Assembly: GCA_040954595.2 (NCBI GenBank)
Contig: CM082593.2
Span: 8,060,001 to 8,124,000 of the forward strand
From: Balanoglossus misakiensis
Lineage: Eukaryota > Hemichordata
Reading direction: 5' to 3'
Length of the DNA stretch: 64,000 nt
Shown: positions 59,792 through 64,000 of the stretch, in pieces
Layout of the letters: every line of letters starts with the position of its first letter
Numbering within the stretch: position 1 is the first letter of the stretch
Made by a program: the position numbers and the translations under genes
Notes under the pieces: model-generated
Told to the model about the DNA's origin: nothing
Database searches by the model: none
Seen by the model: the letters and a program-made list of their open reading frames with translations, nothing else

Positions 59792-59881
59792 TACTGTAAA
59801 ACGGGTTATTTTCGCGAGCTATAAATTTTTGCAAAATACGCGAGAGCCAAACAAAAACCATGAAAATAAAAATTAATGAAA
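59792..59881. mobile_element. MITE family E, copy 2 (partial)
   Basis: It begins TACTGTAAAACGGGTTATTTTCGCG, 28 bp inside the erlin intron, and breaks off after 'catgaaaataaaaattaatg'. Confidence 0.75.
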
Positions 59882-60202
59882 ACAGCTACACATCAAACAT
59901 GTATATATGTATGATATTATAAAATGGCTGAACAAAAACCCTTTTTATATGGTATATATAGAACTAAATTTGATTTGTAAAGGGTACTTGAAGTCTACAT
60001 GTAGTTGCACTGAACTTATCGACTTGACAGCAGAACTACATGTACTTAATTAAAATTGATACTCCAAGGTGCCATTTAATATTGTGATGACCAGTATGTA
60101 TCATTGTCTGTCTAGTACTTGATGAGGTCACCGACGTGCATGGCAAACATAAAAAAAGGATGTTTGATTTAAAAGAAAAAATGTTATGGCATATACTGTA
60201 CA

Positions 60203-60401
60203 TACTGTAAAACAGGTTATTTTCACGAGCAATACTACGCGAGAGCCAAAACTACGTGAAAATAAAAAGTCGCGTAAAATGTTTTTCGGGGATAACATCA
60301 TGCAGTGAAATACGAGAACGCGAAAATTAATCCTCGCGTAACAGTTGCCTCTTTTGATATCGCGAAAATTTCCTGTCGCGAAAATAACCCGTTTTACAGT
60401 A
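60203..60401. mobile_element. MITE family E, copy 3 (full length)
   Basis: TACTGTAAAACAGGTTATTTTC at the left pairs with GAAAATAACCCGTTTTACAGTA at the right, total 199 bp. It is the same orientation as copy 1. Confidence 0.9.
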
Positions 60402-61853
60402 TGTATCACCTGTTCGCCCTCTATCAAATTTGATTGATGGAAATACTGCATCTTTTTAAAGATTTATAGAAATGTTTCTAATTTGTATCTACCTGTACCA
60501 GTACATTTTCTAGGGTCACATGGAATTTGTGCCATGGTGTTACGCCTTTATGTTTATGCACAGCCCATATCTGTATCAAGACCATCTTGGGAATTTTGCG
60601 ATCCCGTGAGGCTCGTACAGGCATGTTCCCTTGGTCATGTTGCCTAATTGAATTCATATGTAGCTGTCTGACAGTGCACGTTAATCAATTTCTATGCATT
60701 GTGCTGTTAACATCAACCCCAGACCTTAGTTCATTTAACGTGTTTCAAAACGAGATTCATAGAAAAATGAGAAAACCTGCTGTTGATGATACATACATGA
60801 ACTGAATGAAAAATGGTCTGTGTTACACTTCTAGGAGTCCAAATATAAAACTATGATCCCTCACAGCAGAACTTATTTGTCTGATTGCTCCAAAGTTGTA
60901 GTCTTAGCAAAGTAGGCACACTTTCAACCATTATTAAGGTTCCAAGACAAGTAATTTCCTCTTTGAAGCTAGGAATTCTCGGATAATTATTGAGCTGCGA
61001 ACCCCCTTAAGGTAAATGGGTACCCAAACGTTATTGTCATTTTCCTGATTTCTCAATGTATGTTAAAACAAATATAGAGAGAAAATAGGGTGTTCCCATG
61101 CTACAAGCATGACAAGCATCACGTACACAGACAAAGTCACACGCATGTGTCCACAATTCACGAACATCGCCGTCGTACATTACTGGAGTTCGTACGACAG
61201 TCTGATTATGCGCACAAACACTGAATCAGCTTCATTGTCTCATGATGCCAATGACCAGAGATATATCAATCAATTTGTAGATGGTGATCAACAGTTAAAA
61301 TGACATCATTGATTGACTGGGCTGATGACGCCCACAATAAATTCAAACAAAACCTGAGTTCAAACTCATAACGTCAGAAATTTAATAAACAACAAATTTT
61401 TTGTCTTGGCTCTGTGGAGGCATACAATCGAAATTTTGAAAGTTTTAGCGAGTGTTACATTTAAATTTGAAGCTATTTGAAACACCATAAAAGGCAGCCG
61501 TCCTAGTTGATGTGTGTAGTGATTAGTAATTTGAAACTGTATAAGGGCTCCCCAAGCAGTAGTTCCAAATGACGTGCGTAATGAACGCTAATTATAATGG
61601 TCCACGCGTATACATCATGTAAGTTGCAGCAATAACAAAAGAGAACTGTTGAAACTTGAACAAGAAATGTGAACCAAAAGCTCATTTACATGTAAATCAC
61701 CTGTAAACCAAGAACAGTCGATGTGTTTAATATGGTTAGGAATTAGACGACTGGATTGCAGACACAGGTTCAGTTACTGGTCATAATGAATCCAATTTTG
61801 GACATTTTGTGTTGACATCTTATGAACTATCATTGGGTAAACTAAAAAAAAAC

Positions 61854-62052
61854 TACTGTAAAACGAGAAATTTTCGCGACAGGAAATTTTCGCGATATCA
61901 AAAGATGCAACTGTTACGCGACTATTAATTTTCGTGTTCTCGTATTCCACCGCATGGTTGTCTCCGAAAAACTTTTTTAAGCGAATTTTTCATTTTCGCA
62001 TTTCGTAGTTCGCGAAAAATTTATCGTTCGCGAAAATTACCCGTTTTACAGT
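61854..62052. mobile_element. MITE family E, copy 4 (inverted)
   Basis: The ends are TACTGTAAAACGAGAAATTTTCGCG and CGCGAAAATTACCCGTTTTACAGTA. The body is the reverse complement of copy 3. Confidence 0.9.
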
Positions 62053-62369
62053 ACCTGCTCTGGAATCCCAGCCGTTTGATGAAAATTGGGGCATCATGCA
62101 AAGAGCTAGGGAGATTAAGTGTACTTTATATGCTAATTAGGCAGAAGACTGACTATTGGGTCATAATTTTATGATATACCCTTGAGAGAAGTTTGTAAGT
62201 AATGAAAATTACATGTAATTGTAAGAGCAGAAAAAAGTAGGATTCAATTTTACAAGAAATTTGTGTTTATTGTTTATAATTATTTCACACAAACAACAAG
62301 CATTCATATTTGTAAGGGTAATTACAAACTAATATACATGTAAGAACCTAGTAAATTTAAGAATTTTAC

Positions 62370-62467
62370 CAAGTGAGAATACCAATTCAAGCTGGTCAGA
62401 TATCTTAATTGCAACTCATCTCCTGAGCCGCAAATTTCAACTGTACCATTGAACCCATGTGAATGTC
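62370..62467 (-). CDS. Candidate internal exon (unidentified minus-strand gene)
   Basis: The acceptor TTGATATTCTATATAG and the donor CACTTG|GTAAAA bound 98 nt, phase 1 in and phase 0 out. The product reads HSHGFNGTVEICGSGDELQL and then TSLNWYSHL, with an N-glycosylation sequon (NGT), consistent with an extracellular domain. Phase 0 at the exit matches the entry of the 59.6 kb exon. An overlapping open frame in another register (NAYLPSKVLFDRVI) weakens the call slightly. Confidence 0.4.
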
Positions 62468-64000
62468 CTATATAGAATATCAACATATTCAGTGGAGACT
62501 GTGTCATCTCTAATGACACGATCAAAAAGTACTTTACTGGGCAGGTATGCATTTGTCACTGTTATTGCAGGATGCTTCCCAAGTGTAAGTACCTGAACTA
62601 CGGTACAATGCTATTAAGATGGCAATCATGATAAAAACCTTAAAACATTATTCATGTTTTTCAACAAGTGATTTATGTACCGTGGCTTGTTTCCATAGCA
62701 ACAGTAGTGGCACGTTTTTGTATGTGTATGTATACATGTATATTTGATTCTAAAAGCCACAAATATAAATTGACCAATGAAGAAGCTTAAAATGAGCATT
62801 TAAAATACATGTATCTATATATAGAAATAATAAACGATAATACTGATATGATGTTTTGTTAAACCCTTCTTGCAGACTTGTTACTTATTTCTGGCATTTT
62901 TCTCAATTAATATTTCTGTGATGGCTGTTGCTACGGTAGATGACATTTTGTCAAATAGTGGGTACATGTAAACGACAGTGTTTCCATCCAATGGTAGACT
63001 GCTGGAAAATGGATTTTGGTTGTTGACTTATCACCATAGCTACCTTGATGCCCCATCTGGTAAAATTGGAAAAGTCATAGTGTAATGAGGATACAGCTTT
63101 TTGTAGTCATTTCATATATTTTTAAATAATTCCAAATTACCCCTTGAAAATTTAAAAAGGGCCCCTTATTATGGCATTCCCAAATGAAAAACTCTACAGG
63201 TGTAGCATACTGTACAACAGGTTATTTTCGCAAGTAATAAATTTTCGCGAAATACATTAGAGCCAAACAATTGGGAAAAGAAAAAGTCGCGTAGAATGTT
63301 TTTCGGAGATAACGATGTAGTTAGTGAAATACGAGAACGCCAAAATTAATCCTCACGTAACAGTTACCTCTTTTGATATCGCAAAAAATTTCCTGTCACA
63401 AAAATAACCCGTTTTTCATATTGCTGCAGTGATAGATGGTGGACATATACATGTACCAGAGTAAAAAATTATATTTAGAAAACTAACAGAAATGTTTAAT
63501 TTTTTACTTTTTTATGCATATTTAATGTGATATTTGATGAAACATGGTAATTCTTATTCCTAAGCCAAATTTGAGATTAATGGTCGACCGAGTGAACTGT
63601 ACTAGGGATATAGGGTACTGGAAGTCTCCATCTCGATTGAGTATTATTAGTTTGACAGATTATTACATCGGTTGTCAAGTGCTCTCATCGAAGTAAATTA
63701 CAGATCAGATTAGTTCCAGTCAGTTCTTCCCACTATGGCCTTGCAGGCGTTAGCAGATACTTGCAGATGAGATCACTGATCTGAGAAGATTTTTATGATT
63801 TTATAGTTTATAATGACCAGGGTTTGATTAAATTGTTTTGGTTGATTACTTACCCAGTCGGTTGATGACTTTGATGAAAAGCGGTCAGGTTAACCCTTTC
63901 ACCACAATGGTTTAGTCCAAACCCATTGTTTTCTATGGTAAGGTTGGACCTTTAAAGAGGGAACCGGGGGTGAAAGGGTTAATAACTTGAAGACATTCTT
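62468..64000. other. Erlin intron / upstream part of the minus-strand gene
   Basis: A further minus-strand open segment at 62881-63001 follows a good acceptor (CCATTTTCCAG) and reads SLPLDGNTVVYMYPLFDKM. Its donor and phase do not fit neatly. One family E MITE is present. Otherwise nothing is recognised. Confidence 0.4.
63208..63420. mobile_element. MITE family E, copy 5 (diverged)
   Basis: It starts TACTGTACAACAGGTTATTTTCG and ends AAAATAACCCGTTTTTCATA. It is in the same orientation as copy 3, with more substitutions. Confidence 0.85.

Larger units (their letters stand above)
59882..62369. other. Erlin intron, also intron of the minus-strand gene
   Basis: Apart from two MITEs there is no firm feature. 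The plus-strand frame 61109-61303 (64 codons, true ATG, MTSITYTDKVTRM...) is GC-richer than its flanks and protein-like, but has no recognised motif and no good splice sites. Confidence 0.45.

Noticed and set aside
60510-60560. Possible next erlin exon (acceptor CTAG followed by GGTCAC)
   Set aside because: The phase required after GAAG| gives G-S-H-G-I-C, not the expected H-hydrophobic-x-V-Y-Y-R continuation, and the acceptor is weak.

Overview
The window reads as non-coding-rich metazoan nuclear DNA, AT-rich (about 60% by eye), with long microsatellites, many small inverted-repeat transposons (MITEs), tRNA-derived SINE remnants and short coding exons bounded by GT/AG splice sites. There are no operons, bacterial-type genes or CRISPR arrays. 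A Deu-domain-like SINE tail and the overall repeat style suggest a marine invertebrate deuterostome (hemichordate or lancelet grade). That placement is an inference and no species is named. Most open frames over 60 codons are chance readings or simple-repeat translations, and many begin at non-ATG codons. At this base composition about one chance frame of around 140 codons is expected in 64 kb. || Layout. 0-22 kb: no recognised gene. It holds several MITE families, including a split element at 5.4-7.35 kb that carries a nested 1.6 kb insertion with internal direct repeats, and a degraded SINE near 10.2 kb. 22.15-22.74 kb, minus strand: the first coding exon of a rhodopsin-type peptide GPCR (N terminus to the start of TM3), with a perfect 5' splice site and a TATA-like promoter. 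The remaining exons were not found in the 22 kb downstream. 23-54 kb: no recognised gene, but further copies of the same MITE families, large (CT)n, (ATTT)n/(ATGT)n, (TGTTG)n and (AATG)n/(GATG)n arrays, a SINE-like head in front of the (AATG)n array, and a LINE/SINE-type 3' tail near 32.8 kb. || 54.6-64 kb is the gene-bearing end. On the plus strand, 59,679-59,763 is the first coding exon of an erlin (ER lipid-raft SPFH protein), ending at the family's HKIEEG motif and a GTAGGT donor. On the minus strand, a chain of exon-like open segments from about 62.5 to 54.7 kb has matched splice sites. Where consecutive segments can be joined (62.4, 59.6, 58.8, 58.2 and 57.1 kb) the intron phases agree. 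The last segment encodes a Cys-rich stretch followed by a hydrophobic membrane helix. I do not recognise this protein. It would be transcribed antisense to erlin, with exons interdigitated. Five copies of one 190-210 bp MITE lie within 5 kb around erlin, and another MITE abuts a splice donor of the minus-strand gene.
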